Source: Ilyonectria destructans
Taxonomy: Eukaryota; Ascomycota; Sordariomycetes; Hypocreales; Nectriaceae
Length of the DNA: 64,000 nucleotides
Reading direction: 5' to 3'
Assembly: GCA_020740775.1 (NCBI GenBank)
Contig: JAHEWK010000007.1
Coordinates: forward strand, 1,798,001 to 1,862,000
Shown: piece after piece, positions 53,424-64,000 of the stretch
How positions within the stretch are numbered: the stretch's first letter is position 1
How the letters are laid out: every line of letters begins with the position of its first letter
Notes under the pieces: model-generated
Seen by the model: only the letters and a program-made list of their open reading frames with translations
Told to the model about the DNA's origin: nothing
Database searches by the model: none
Program-made: the position numbers and the translations under genes

Positions 53424-55264
53424 GATGAATGCTGCTGATACTCGAGCGGGGTATCAACTGTTGAGATGCTCTGATGATGAGTTCACCGCGGTCTGAAGGT
53501 CAAGTTGGATGATCTGCGAAGACGGAGCCAACGCATTCGGGCGGTGAAGATGCCAGGTGACTTGTTCAACGGGCGGTAAGTCATAAGTGCAGCAAGTCGC
53601 CTTTCTGCCGCTTCTCCCTTCGCCCTTTCCCTCTGCCGACTGCGGTGCGATTGATTCGGGCGTGGACTCCGTGGAGTGTACCGATAAGAGCCGCATTCTG
53701 GGCGTGGATGGATAAAGATGTGCAAGGCCCACATGGCCAGCGCTTGTGTCTAAAATGCATAATTATGTACATTGTGAATGAGCTCGTTCGCTGCGTGGGA
53801 AGTTCAAGTAGCATTGTTTAAACATGACAATTGTCATAAAGCGTGGGAATAACGGTGCCAGAGCGGTGCAGCGATGGTCGACCGGAATTGGCGAAGCTGC
53901 AGCCAACAGGTTTTGTACAGGGCTCAGCTGTACCGGTTCAGCTCCTCAAGGACTGCGACGGCGATCTCGATTCGCCAGATGGGAGGCCGACCTTCTGGAA
54001 ATACTGCAGAAATCCATCGATGCATAGACGACATCTCAGTTCTAAGCGTTTACGCAGAGTCAACTTACAAACCACCATTGTGGACCCCAACGAGTTCATG
54101 CCACTCTCAGACCTGACACATAAGGATGATCCAACCAGGATGTCTCGAGGACATGGCTGATGATATCAAAAACGTCGCATTACACGTGCGCAGAGACCAA
54201 CACCTAATCAGCCAATCTCAAATGAAAAGAAACCCAGACCACTACGCCTCAAAACTATCATGGTGGGGCGAGATGAAGCTGAGAAAGCTGAGGAAGCTGA
54301 GAAATTTGGACGAAAAGTTGGATCACATAACCAAATCGACGGCAGAGTTCATTCGGGAATTGTGCATTATACAGTACAAAAAACGAGTGCCTGTTCGCTT
54401 TATTGCAATATGGAGCAGACCCGAACGCATGGGTCCGAAGTGAACTTGATTAGAGAGACAAAGGCATTGGCCTACGCTGCGGCGACAACCAACGAATCTG
54501 CCACTTGGACATTGGTAGCTGCTGGTGCATGCGTTGATACTGCGCATTGGGACAACCGGCTCTATTGTGGGTATTGGATGCGCAGAGCTTTTATCGTGAC
54601 GTGGCCAAACAAATCAGACTGGTTCGATTTCTTCTAGCAAATGGCGCAGTTGTCTCAGGTCCTTTCCCCCGGGAGCATCCCTTAGAGATGGTCACAAATA
54701 TTTGGTCAAGCTGTGATAAGCAAGCAACGGTAATCTTTGCGGGTTTGCTCTTAGAAGCAGGGGCAGGGATTTACGTTGAAGACTGCGACAGCAATACTTA
54801 CTATGTCGCAGCAAAGACAAACAATAAGGAACTACTGAACCTAATTTACTAGCCAGATATAGCCATCGGAATCATTCAGAAAGCTGGAGACAGGCGATTT
54901 GTATTGCAGCTTGCCCGAAGCATGGGAGTGGGTTAGAAGACGCGGATTATATCAATGCACATATTAGAGCCGAATCTACAGAGTAGAAGCTACTCTATCA
55001 TTTCAAACCGCCTTTAAAATGAGAGGATAAATACGCCATCTTTTCAATAATCAACTACCTTTATTACGTCATGCTGGATATCATTACCTCTCTGCCATCA
55101 ACCGGTCGCATTCGGTTTCGGTCTCATGACACCCTGGTCTCCAGCGGACTTTGGCGGTAATAATGTCGCTAACCCCGCGAGCCATGCTCAAATTCCCTCA
55201 TTGAGATACTACAGACAGTCATCGAAATATCGAAACGTTCACTTTCAACGTGCGGGCCATCAAC
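53424..55264. other. Intergenic with decayed gene
   Basis: The left part is the dehydrogenase promoter. About 53840-54960 carries a broken ankyrin-like gene. The right 300 bases precede the dienelactone hydrolase gene. Confidence 0.45.
53840..54960 (+). pseudogene. Decayed ankyrin-repeat-like gene
   Basis: Coding fragments follow each other on the plus strand in changing frames with stops between: CDGDLDSPDGRPTFWKYC (about 53955), MADDIKNVALHVRRDQHLIS (about 54153), ALAYAAATTNESATWTLVAA (about 54465), QIRLVRFLLANGAVVSG (about 54610), and LLLEAGAGIYVEDCDSNTYY (about 54745) up to LLNLIY and a TAG at 54852. LLANGAVV and LLLEAGAGIYVED are ankyrin-like helix-turn units. No arrangement of GT-AG introns I could find restores one frame. 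Confidence 0.45.
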
Positions 55265-56011
55265 ATGTCCATCAAACAGTGCTGTCTCGAGGGCTTCAAA
55301 TGGGAGGGGGAACCTGTCGGCCGCATCGAAAAGCTCGAGGGTGCGGATGTTTACGTTACTGGCGAAAACAACAAGGCTGCCATCCTCGTCATTCCCGATC
55401 TCTACGGCTGGTCATTTCCCAACGTCCGGCTGCTTGCGGACCACTATGCCCAGGAGGCCAATGTGACCGTCTACGTTCCCGACTTTTTTGCCGGCGAGGT
55501 CTTGCCCCTTGATCTTCTCTTGGCTGAGCGATATGCCGAAATTGATTTTGCGGGCTTCATGGCCCGAAATTCCCGAGATATCCGCGAGCCGCTCATCTTT
55601 GCCTGTGCGAAAGCTCTCCGCGAGAGGCACGGCAAGCTCGGGGCCGTCGGCTTCTGCTACGGAGGGTGGGCAGCCTTCCGGCTTGGGGCGCAAGAGCATC
55701 AGCCGCCTCTGGTGGATTTCATCACAGTAGGCCATCCATCACTCCTGACGACAGCGGATATCGACGAGGTCGGCGTGCCTGTACAGGTGCTTGCGCCAGA
55801 GGTTGATCATGTCTACACGGCGGAACTGAAGCTGCATACGTTTCAGACTCTACAATCCTCCGGCTTGCCATTTGACTATCAGCATTTTCCAGGCGTCGCG
55901 CATGCGTGTCTCGTGAGAGGAGATGGGAAGAAAGATGGCGAACGAGCCGCCATGGCCAGAGGAAAGGACGCGGCAGTAGCATGGATGGGACAGTTTCTAC
56001 GCGACGAGTGA
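55265..56011 (+). CDS. Dienelactone hydrolase family protein
   Basis: A single exon of 248 residues. The start MSIKQCCLEGFKWEGEPVGR is the first ATG; the frame is open upstream without one. Family features: ILVIPDLYGWSFPNVRLLAD, YVPDFFAGE, nucleophile Cys131 in VGFCYGGWAAFRLG, acidic APEVDHVYTAE, and the catalytic His in FPGVAHAC. These form the Cys-Asp-His triad typical of the family. In fungi such enzymes open lactones in aromatic breakdown, but many act on other esters. It is the first of four enzyme genes (55-62 kb) that could serve one aromatic or toxic substrate. Confidence 0.87.
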   Translation: MSIKQCCLEGFKWEGEPVGRIEKLEGADVYVTGENNKAAILVIPDLYGWSFPNVRLLADHYAQEANVTVYVPDFFAGEVLPLDLLLAERYAEIDFAGFMARNSRDIREPLIFACAKALRERHGKLGAVGFCYGGWAAFRLGAQEHQPPLVDFITVGHPSLLTTADIDEVGVPVQVLAPEVDHVYTAELKLHTFQTLQSSGLPFDYQHFPGVAHACLVRGDGKKDGERAAMARGKDAAVAWMGQFLRDE

Positions 56012-56418
56012 ACACACTAATACCTAGCGTGTTGACAAGCTCTGCAATGTCCTCTGCCCTTTTCTCTTTCTATATATCAATGATGACATGGTAATTGTTC
56101 CGCTACTCCACGCCTACCTATCAACACAACCCCACCACGTATCAACTTCTTGAACGGCAGATCATCCCGGCAAGAATCGAGCGGCGGAAGACGGAACTAG
56201 CGTGCAATATACACCGAGGCCTTGGTATTTCATTCCGCAGCGGAGACGGACACGGCGGAATTTACAACCCAGAGCATCTAACTGGCCACCCCGCCTTCTT
56301 CAACCCCGCATCTCACTCAAGATATCCATCTTTGTCGGGGTGATATAATGACGTCTTTCAACGTCTTTCAACGTCAACCCATCTCGTCTGTTCTTGAGCG
56401 AGTCTCTGTTTTGGCAAA
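56012..56418. promoter_or_regulatory. Spacer with P450 promoter and 10-bp tandem repeat
   Basis: No gene. ACGTCTTTCA is repeated at 56351 and 56361, with a partial third copy at 56371, about 40-70 bases before ATG 56419. Confidence 0.5.
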
Positions 56419-58097
56419 ATGAATAGCCTTCTTTTAATCCTAGCAGCTGGTCTTGTCTTCCTCGCCGTACATCTATTCATCTTCGTTATCCATTTCATCC
56501 GGTCCCCACTCAAGACCGTCCCTGGACCGTTGCTTGCTCGGTTTAGCGACTTTTGGTATTTTTGGACCGTTCGAAAAGGCCACTTTGAGAAGCGGAACCG
56601 AGAAATTCACCAGAAATATGGTCAGTTGCGCTCTTGACAATTCAACGCGAGTATGCATACTAACCACGACAGGCCCGGTCGTGCGCTACGGACCCAACCG
56701 ATACAGTATCAATGACCCCGATGCTACCAAGATCATCTACGGTTTAGGAGCCCAGTTTGCGAAATCATCATGGTACTCAACTTGGGGCGCCCCTGGACAG
56801 TGGACCATCTTTAGCGATCAATCCATCAAGCATCATTCTCAAACCAGACGACTTTACCAAGCCACGTACTCAATGACCTCGCTTGTCAACTACGAGCCTT
56901 ATGTGGACGAATGCAACAGTCTCTTTACGCAGCGCCTAACGGAAATGGCCTTGGCTGATGTCCCAATCGATATGGGCCATTGGTTCCAGTGCTACGCTTT
57001 TGATGTCATCGGAATGATTACTTATGGCAAACGTCTCGGTTTCCTGGACCGAGGAGACGACATTGGCGGTGTGATGGGTGCTCTGGAAGACCACATGAAA
57101 TATGCAACGCTCATTGGCATATTCCCCAGCTTGCATCGTCACCTCTACTCTATCAAGAACTATTGGGCCGGCGCCAAGGGTGCTGGCAGGGCATACATTC
57201 TGAGCTTCACCAAGGAGAGAATCCGCCAGCACCAGACAACTCCCAAGGCCGTCTCTGAGACTCCAGAGAGCTCTACAGCAATGGTCGACTTTTTGACCAA
57301 ATTCTTGGCCAAGCATTCTGACAACCCTGATGCCTTTACGTCCTACCACGTCCTCACAGGCTGTAGTGCGAATATGGTTGCAGGCTCCGACACCACAGCA
57401 ATTAGCTTGTCAGCTATTCTATACTATCTACTCACGAACCCTGAGTGCTTGCAAAAACTACGAGCTGAGATTAAGAGCTGCGAGGAACAAGGAAACCTGT
57501 CAGAATTCCCAACCTTTCAAGAGAGCCAGCAAATGCCATACTTGCAGGCCATTGTTAAAGAAACACTGCGAATGCATCCTGCCACCGGCCTACCTCTGGA
57601 GCGTGTTGTTCCGGAAGGAGGCGCTACAATCTCTGGTCATTACTTTCCAGAAGGAGTAAGTTTATTCGTTTTCCATGTATTCCTCTGCTGACCGGGTACA
57701 GACTGTGGTTGGGATAAACACCTGGGTCGAGCATCGGGATCCTCGATATTTTGGAGAAGACGCGGATGTTTTCAGGCCAGAACGATGGCTTGATGAAGAC
57801 AACCAGAAGATATCGTTAATGAATCGCCACTGGATGCCGGTTAGTGTTTTCCAACCTATGCATCAACCAGTCTAACATCAGATCTAGTTCGGGCTTGGCT
57901 CTCGAAGTTGTATTGGCAGGCACGTGTCCATGCTTGAGATATCGAAGCTCGTCCCCAGACTCATTCGCGATTTCGAATTTTCTCTCGACAAATCTGCATA
58001 TACAAACGAAAATTGGAAGACGGAAGGGCTTTGGTTTGTGAAGCCGAAAGGGTTTAAAGTTCGCGCAGAGGTACGCAAGTATTCACGAAGCGGCTAG
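56419..58097 (+). CDS. Cytochrome P450 monooxygenase (pisatin-demethylase-like layout)
   Basis: Exons 56419-56620, 56673-57655, 57702-57839 and 57888-58097 give 510 residues. A membrane anchor (LLLILAAGLVFLAVHLFIFV) is followed by the hinge KTVPGPLLARFSDFWYFW. Other marks: VVRYGPNRYSINDPDATKII, I-helix ANMVAGSDTTAISLSA, K-helix ExxR in KETLRMHP, the PERF-like FRPERWLDE, and the heme loop FGLGSRSCIGRH with Cys449. The N-terminal half resembles the fungal pisatin-demethylase-like (CYP57/CYP504-neighbour) group, which often detoxifies aromatics; that is by similarity only. It converges on the flavoprotein gene at 58308. Confidence 0.9.
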
Positions 58098-58307
58098 TTC
58101 AAGTGTCTCAAGGTGACGCAGCAGACCGTCAAGCCATATGTTAAAGGTAAATTGATTGAAAGGAGCACAATGTAGTTTATGGCTCCCTTTGCTTTCGGTG
58201 TATCAATAATCAAGGAACCGCATCTCGAAAATTCAAATCTATCAAGCAACCCAAACGCCACCCGCGCAGCGATGTCCCTCCAGGGTGCGCAAGTCAGTTA
58301 TGATCGA

Positions 58308-59657
58308 CTACAGTCCAATCTTTTGCATGTGTTTGCTATACCATGTCTATAAACAGTTAGCGCTGTCATCCAAAGTAATCGGTTAAACTCACACTCTCAA
58401 AGCCTGCACCAACTGATTTCGGTGCCAATGCCTTGAGCAACCAAGGTGGTGTGATCTTTTTCCGGTACACCTTTGCATCGGCCTCGGGAACTTCCTTGTT
58501 GAAGATGATGTTCAATGGGAGAGATGGGTTGAGCACTGCTGGTCGCCCCATTCCGATCATGTCGCAAGCATCTTCATTGAGGGCAAGCTCCATACCCTGG
58601 CGACTTTGGAAACCTCCAGTTACGATCAAGGCCATGTTCGGAAGCTTTACTCTGATCTCCTTTGCAAAGTCCAAAAAGAACGATTCCCGAGCTGCGGTTC
58701 TTTTCGACGGAGCAGTAGTGGTATCAGTTCCGGTCATCATCTGCATGTGTCAGCATAATACATGGGTGTCAGACTGGAACTTACAAGGGGGTTTTCATAT
58801 GAACCGCCGCTGACCTCCAAAAAGTCCAGACCAGTCTCTGCGATTAGAACAGCTTGCTCGATGCAATCGTCTAGCTCGGTGGAAGCTCCCACACTGTTCG
58901 AGGTTTGATGATCGACCGAATTGAACTTGAGACCGATGCAAAACGTCTTGGGCACCACAACTCGCACGGCTTTGATGATGTCTATAACAATCTTGACTCT
59001 GGCAGCTGCCGACCCGCCGTACGCGTCGGTCCTTTGGTTTGATCGCGCAGACATGAACTGCGAGAGGAGATATCCATGGGCAGCATGAATCTGAATTCCG
59101 TCGAATCCTGCCTCGGCGGCGATGCGGGCTGCATTGGCAAAACGTTGGACGACGTCTTCGATATCGGCAACCGTCATTGCCTTGGGTGTGCCGAATACCA
59201 GGCTGCCCAGGATCCTCGAGAGCATGTCCGAGCCCATGTCTAACGGGATAGCGCTGGGTGCAAGGGACTTAGAAAACATACTCCGCTTCCCAGCTCCGAG
59301 GGGAGACTGTCGTCCGGGATGGTTAATCTGAACAATCGTGGGGGTTCCTGCGCGACGGCAGACATTGGCCAGGTTCCTGTATGCCTCGAGCACCTGTTCC
59401 TCCGACAAGCTTGCACTTGCGTCAATTACGTTGTCGTCAGGGCCGCCAAGATAACGTTCGTCAACCTGAACGTTGCCAGTCAGGATCATGCCCCAACCTC
59501 CATCAGCCCAGGCGCCATAAGTTCGATTGAATTGAGCTGGAGTTGGGAGCTGTTGAGAATCTGCCATCTGCTCAGCTAGGGCGGCTTTGACGAGTCGATT
59601 TGGCAGCGTCAGGCCGCAGGGCAGCGGCAGCGGCTGAGCAAGTGGTGAATTTGACAT
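58308..59657 (-). CDS. NADH:flavin oxidoreductase, Old Yellow Enzyme-like
   Basis: Exons 59657-58785, 58740-58393 and 58346-58308 give 419 residues; the last 13-codon exon supplies the usual tail (ESTWYSKHMQKIGL). An FMN-binding TIM barrel is seen: LPNRLVKAALAEQMAD, MILTGNVQVDERYLGG, VQINHPGRQSP, FDGIQIHAAHGYLLSQF (catalytic His-Ala-Ala-His), NQRTDAYGG, LDFLEVSGGSYENPL and the phosphate site ALIVTGGFQSRQGME. Members reduce activated C=C bonds or act in secondary metabolism. No PTS1 or signal peptide. It is convergent with the P450. Confidence 0.9.
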
Positions 59658-60777
59658 GGTAGATTAGGCTTTGGGTCTTGGCTCGAAGGATGTTTAACGG
59701 GTAGAATGATGAGAAGACAAGAGTACGATCTGCAATTCCTGTAAAACGCCAAGAAACGATTCCGACGCGCTTGCTAGCTCAGACTTATATCCTACTACGT
59801 GAGTTACGTGTACGTGCTCAAACGGGCAACGAATTCAAGCGTCGGGGCTTGAGTTCGTCCGTCTCCTCCGTAGGGGAGCATTGGCCCGTGTCCTTGGCGG
59901 ACTACTACTTAGTATGGATAACTCCGCAGCCTCAGCTGCCGTGTGCAAATCACCGTGTCAAGAGCAGCGGGTCTGGACAACTAGTTCTACACAATTGCTC
60001 CACAATCATGAGGACATAATTTCTCTGCCATCTAATCAAGCCGCGCGAGACATCTAAAACTAGATCGCGCGAGTAATGCTATCTATGGGTTGCGGGTCTT
60101 CGACGCGACAGACTCGATGAACCAACTTCCACACAGACCAACGAACAACTTGAACACTATTCTTACTTAACCTTCATGTATTGTATCACGCCCAATATAC
60201 CCTAGGCAGCGCGACGTTTCATGGTTTAGGCCTACAACATCTTGTCACTTTTGATTAGGGGTGTCAACACGCGATGCACTTGTTGGGTCTTCGCATTATT
60301 AAGCCGCATAATCCATCACCTTCAATTCCAATATAATCGTCGTTCGTAAGCCGTACAGAACCACTTGCCATAATAATCTGCTGATTTTTCTCCCCACTGG
60401 AATGATCCGACGGCGCAACCACCGACCCGGAACCAAGTCCGCAGAAAAGTGGAATGGCCCCGCGTGCGGAGCGGAGTTCACCTTGGCATGTGGAGAAAGT
60501 TCATGTTTGTCCAGCTACCCTGTACCACTCCGCTCATTATCATGCAAGCCATCTATCAAACACCGCGTTTAGTCAACGATACCAATAGCTGCAGCTGGCA
60601 TTCGGGGTCCGCGGGCATCAATGTGTCAGACTCAAGTCGTCTACACTACAAGCTAGTTCCATCAAGCAATATATAAGACCGCAATCATATCCTCAATCAG
60701 ATCATTTTATCAATCCATCTCATCATTCACCACACCCATCTCAATCACTCACATTTTCCCACTTTAAATCTCCCAAA
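59658..60777. promoter_or_regulatory. Divergent promoter, flavoprotein / NmrA-like gene
   Basis: About 1.1 kb without a supported gene. ATATATAAG at 60668-60676, about 105 bases before ATG 60778, is a good TATA candidate for the right gene, whose leader is rich in CATC/TCAC. Confidence 0.5.
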
Positions 60778-61791
60778 ATGGCTATTCACATCACCGTTGT
60801 GCCAGCTTCAACCAAGGCTGGCAAAGAAACCATTGCTGCGCTTCTGAGCTCTCCCACCAAGCCTGTCATTCGCGGAATCTACCGAGATCTATCAAAGGCC
60901 CCGGCTGAGTTCACTGCTCATTCCAATTTTGAAGCTACGACTGGTGATGTTTCCGCTGGTACAGGTCTCGACTTTACTGGTTCTGATGCCGTCTTCTATG
61001 TGCCACCTCCGACCTACGATGGAGCTGATTTGGGAGAGTTTGCTACCAAGGCCGCGAATAACGTCAAGAAGGCCCTCCAAGACGCAGCTACCGTGAAGAA
61101 GTTGCTTCTTTTCTCGTCAATGGGTGCTCAGTACGACCATGGCATTGTAAGACACCAATATTTGATATTGTTAATATGCCGCTGATAGAAATAGGGAACT
61201 CTACAAATCAACCACATCTCAGATAACATCTTAAAAGATGCTGTCCCTGAAGTCTTGATTGTCAAGCCCGGCTACTTCCAAGAGAACTGGGCGCATGCAT
61301 TCCAAACAATCCAAGCAGATCCCCCTCTTGTGTATTCTACCATAACACCCGTCGACCACAAGATTCCAATGGTATTACCAGTCCCGTCTTTGTTCTTATA
61401 TAAGTTTCTAATACATCTTTAGGTCAGCCTAATTGACGTCGGCGAAGTCTGCGCGGATGCACTCATAGATGAAGAGAAGAAGACCAGCCCCCACTTCTTT
61501 GACTTGTATGGGCCACAGCACTACAACGCTATGGATGTCAAGTTGGCAATAGAGGAGGTGACAGGGAAGAAACTGGAGATCGCCGCTGTCCCGAAAGATC
61601 AGCTTGCAGGGTTCTATGCTGAGCAAATCCCAGCTGCCCATGTGCAAGCATTTGTGGAGATGACAACTGCTGCACTGCCTGGAGGCATCATGGCTGGCGA
61701 TTTTGGTGACCATGAGCACACTGTCAAGGGTAAAGTGGAATTGGTCGACGCATTGCGCAAGCTCTATTCGGCCGAGAACGCGACTACGTAA
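60778..61791 (+). CDS. NmrA-like NAD(P)-binding protein
   Basis: Exons 60778-61146, 61195-61371 and 61423-61791 give 304 residues. The N-terminal Rossmann start is VVPASTKAGKETIAALLSSP, a relaxed glycine motif seen in fungal NmrA-type proteins. VIRGIYRDLSKAP follows as in the adenine-binding strand, then SDAVFYVPPPTYDGAD, VKKLLLFSSMGAQYDHGI, VLIVKPGYFQENWAHAF and VSLIDVGEVCADALIDE. No Tyr-x3-Lys catalytic pair is evident, so it may be a redox sensor or an atypical reductase. It is next to the OYE-like gene and may share its control. Confidence 0.85.
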
Positions 61792-63010
61792 GGGGTATCG
61801 ACAAATATGCAACGGTAGCATCACACGAGTTTAGCATGAGACAATTGATAGGTCAAGTCTCAACAACTTGAAATATGATGTATATTGTAGCAGACCAGTT
61901 GAAAAATGAGAGATCAAAACCATGGGACCTGAAGCTGCAACTGCCGGTCGACGAAAACTGCATAGAAACTATCCTACGCTCTATAACCCACCACCAGTAA
62001 AAGGGGCTACACGGATAAGTCGGGCGGAAGGTATCTCCCATCTGCCCTACAACCCAGGACACCCTGGCTAACGATACGTGGATGAATACGAACCACGTAA
62101 CACAAGAGTATGTTAGCCTTTTTTAGCTGCTACGGAGCCTTGCATCCGCATTGACTAAGATCACGGGTCATTTCGACACCCTGGCCACCCATGGTTTTGG
62201 GTTTCAGTTACCCTGTCATCTCCACCATAGGACAAAATGCTACTTGTTGTCAGTGCTGGAGCGACTTGTTTAGGATTAACGCTACAGAAATCCAGTCCTT
62301 CATAGAGTTTGTAGAGTGGATGGAGAGAAAATTCCAATATCGGATCCGTAAGGGGACGCGAAAGCGCACGTTCCGTCTTCCGAGAAATGCGCTGGGGATG
62401 CTGCCGGTCTAGCCGTTAGAAAGAAACGATCGAGGTCGACTGTTATTCGGCACTTTGAAATCTTCTACTAAACGGTTGAAGTGTTAAGAATACACCACTG
62501 CAGTGACGTTTCGACCCTTTGCTGTCCATCACTACCTGCAGCGTCGCACCGCCTCTGTTTCATCGAGAAATCGCGAATATTTTGAGCTGCAGTCAAGTAT
62601 GCGCCGCTCAAGAGAACCCCCCCTTCCCCAGGTTTTGAGAACCGGGACTGAGATGCCGATCATCGTACGTAGCTCTAGAATTTCCCGGGTTCGCCTCGTT
62701 AGTCCGTCAGAGCTAAACGTTGAGTGGCTCTTTTTAAGGGTCCTCGAGGCACGGTCAAATGAATCCTTGGATGGAAGTTCGGGAATGGTTTCTCCACCAA
62801 TGATACCCCTGACTGTCTACGTTGCCAGGGCTGCATCCCTTCATTTTAATCCACGAGGACACAGGCGTTGGCGACAGGTACAGTCCGAGTTATTCTGGAA
62901 ACTTTGGACGGTATGAACCAACCCTTGGCGCCAAGAGCTATAACTATGATCTGCGCCGTCGCAAACATTGGAGTATCTACAGAACAATTCAACCCTCTCT
63001 CATCTTCAAC
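61792..63010. other. 1.2-kb intergenic region, no gene seen
   Basis: Only short ORFs without domains. The right end is the pectinesterase promoter and leader (ACAATTCAACCCTCTCTCATC). Confidence 0.45.
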
Positions 63011-64000
63011 ATGAAGTTTATCTCCTGTCTCAGTCTTCTCCCTGCGGTGCTCGCCGTCAGCTCGGCCCCGAGCGGATGCATCAAGGTGGCCAAGTCTGGA
63101 GGCGATTACTCTACCATCCAGGCTGCAGTTAACTCTCTGTCTACATCGTCAACGGCCGCCCAGTGCATCTTCATCTCTGCCGGCACATACAAAGAGCAGG
63201 TCATCGTCGCTGCCCGCAACGCCCAGCTCACCATCTACGGGTCCACCAATGATGGATCCTCATACACCTCCAACACCGTCACAATCTCCAGCGGACTCTC
63301 CCAGGCGGATGGTCTTAACGACGAGGGGACTGCTACATTGCGGAACCGGGCCAGTGGCTTCCGTTTGTACAACGTCAATGTCGAGAACACGTACGGCTCG
63401 GGCAGCCAGGCCGTGGCTCTGAGCTCATACGCCGACAGCGGATTCTACGGTTCATCCTTTACTGGATTCCAGGACACAGTTCTGAGCAACGCCGGCAAGC
63501 AAGTCTTCGTCGACTGCATGATTGAAGGAGCCACGGACTTCATTTTTGGCCAATCTGCTTTCAGCTGGTTTGAGCGCGTCGATCTCCGCGTTCTCAGCGC
63601 CAAACTCGGCTACGTCACTGGTAAGCTCATCTTACATTGTATCACAGCATTGTCTAATTGGATTTAGCCGACGGACCCACGACTGCCAAGGCTTCTTACT
63701 ACGTCTTCAACAACTGTGACATCGCAGCCGCCAGCGGCCAATCAGTCCCTGCCGGTGCTTACTATCTCGGCCGACCCTGGGGTCAATATGCCCAGGTTGT
63801 CTTCCAGAAGACCTCCATGTCCTCTGTCATCAACTCTGCAGGCTGGTCCGTCTGGACCACCACCGACCCGCGCACTAGCTCTGTTCTCTTTGGAGAGTAT
63901 AAGAACACCGGCGCTGGTGCTAGTGGCACTCGCGCATCTTTCGCCAAGACTTTGAGCAGCGCCGTCGCGATTAAAGATATCCTCGGCAGCAGCTACGCCA
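63011..64000 (+). CDS. Secreted pectinesterase (CE8), cut by right edge
   Basis: Exon 1 is 63011-63620 and exon 2 starts at 63668, still open at 64000, so the C-terminus is missing. A signal peptide MKFISCLSLLPAVLAVSSA precedes a right-handed beta-helix enzyme: GGDYSTIQAAVNSLS, FISAGTYKEQVIV, the active-site strand SSFTGFQDTVLSNAG (Gln, Asp), MIEGATDFIFGQSAFSWFE (second Asp) and YYLGRPWGQYAQVVF (Arg, Trp). All usual catalytic positions are present. It removes methyl esters from pectin outside the cell, which suggests a plant-associated or plant-debris-using fungus. Confidence 0.92.

Overview
The window is nuclear DNA of a filamentous ascomycete, probably a Sordariomycete close to the Hypocreales. 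Supporting features are short GT-AG introns (about 41-66 bp), Zn(II)2Cys6 regulators, a DUF7025 AAA ATPase, a BRE4-type transporter, URC4, a GH31 enzyme with its own permease, and paired P450/oxidoreductase genes. No rRNA, tRNA, CRISPR or intact transposon was seen. Coding spans were assembled by hand from open frames joined across GT-AG introns; exon borders are given in each entry.

Region 1 (1-13 kb) is an accessory block. Three plus-strand genes (1178, 10406, 11899) encode proteins with a low-complexity N-terminus and two CCHC zinc knuckles. They are interleaved with minus-strand genes for coiled-coil or unrecognised proteins: a broken gene at the left edge, a YIG-type protein cut by an in-frame TAG, a 421-residue protein, and a 668-residue coiled-coil protein. 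Relic copies of such genes lie between them. Two of the three zinc-knuckle promoters share a 19-bp element at nearly the same distance from the start.

Region 2 (14.4-28.2 kb) holds a 1014-residue BRE4/aromatic-acid-exporter-like membrane protein, a cutinase-factor-like Zn2Cys6 regulator, a small probable mitochondrial membrane protein, and a head-to-head pair: a DUF7708 protein with a degenerate NTPase-like region and a DUF7025 AAA+ ATPase.

Region 3 (28.3-38.1 kb) holds a Zn2Cys6 regulator, an alpha/beta hydrolase, a P450, a class I glutamine amidotransferase and a malate synthase without an evident peroxisomal C-terminus.

Region 4 (39.3-48.1 kb) holds a Ser/Thr-rich GPI-type surface protein and then a compact sugar-use cluster: MFS permease, C2H2+Zn2Cys6 regulator and intracellular GH31 alpha-glycosidase. 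An 11-bp element (consensus CCCCRCCGGAG) recurs in the permease/regulator promoter and in the GH31 promoter, and is the strongest candidate for an undescribed regulatory circuit here.

Region 5 (50.3-64 kb) holds a URC4 uracil-catabolism gene convergent with a CoA-dependent methylmalonate/malonate-semialdehyde dehydrogenase, a decayed ankyrin-like gene, a run of catabolic or detoxifying enzymes (dienelactone hydrolase, P450, OYE-like flavoprotein, NmrA-like protein), and a secreted pectinesterase cut by the right edge.
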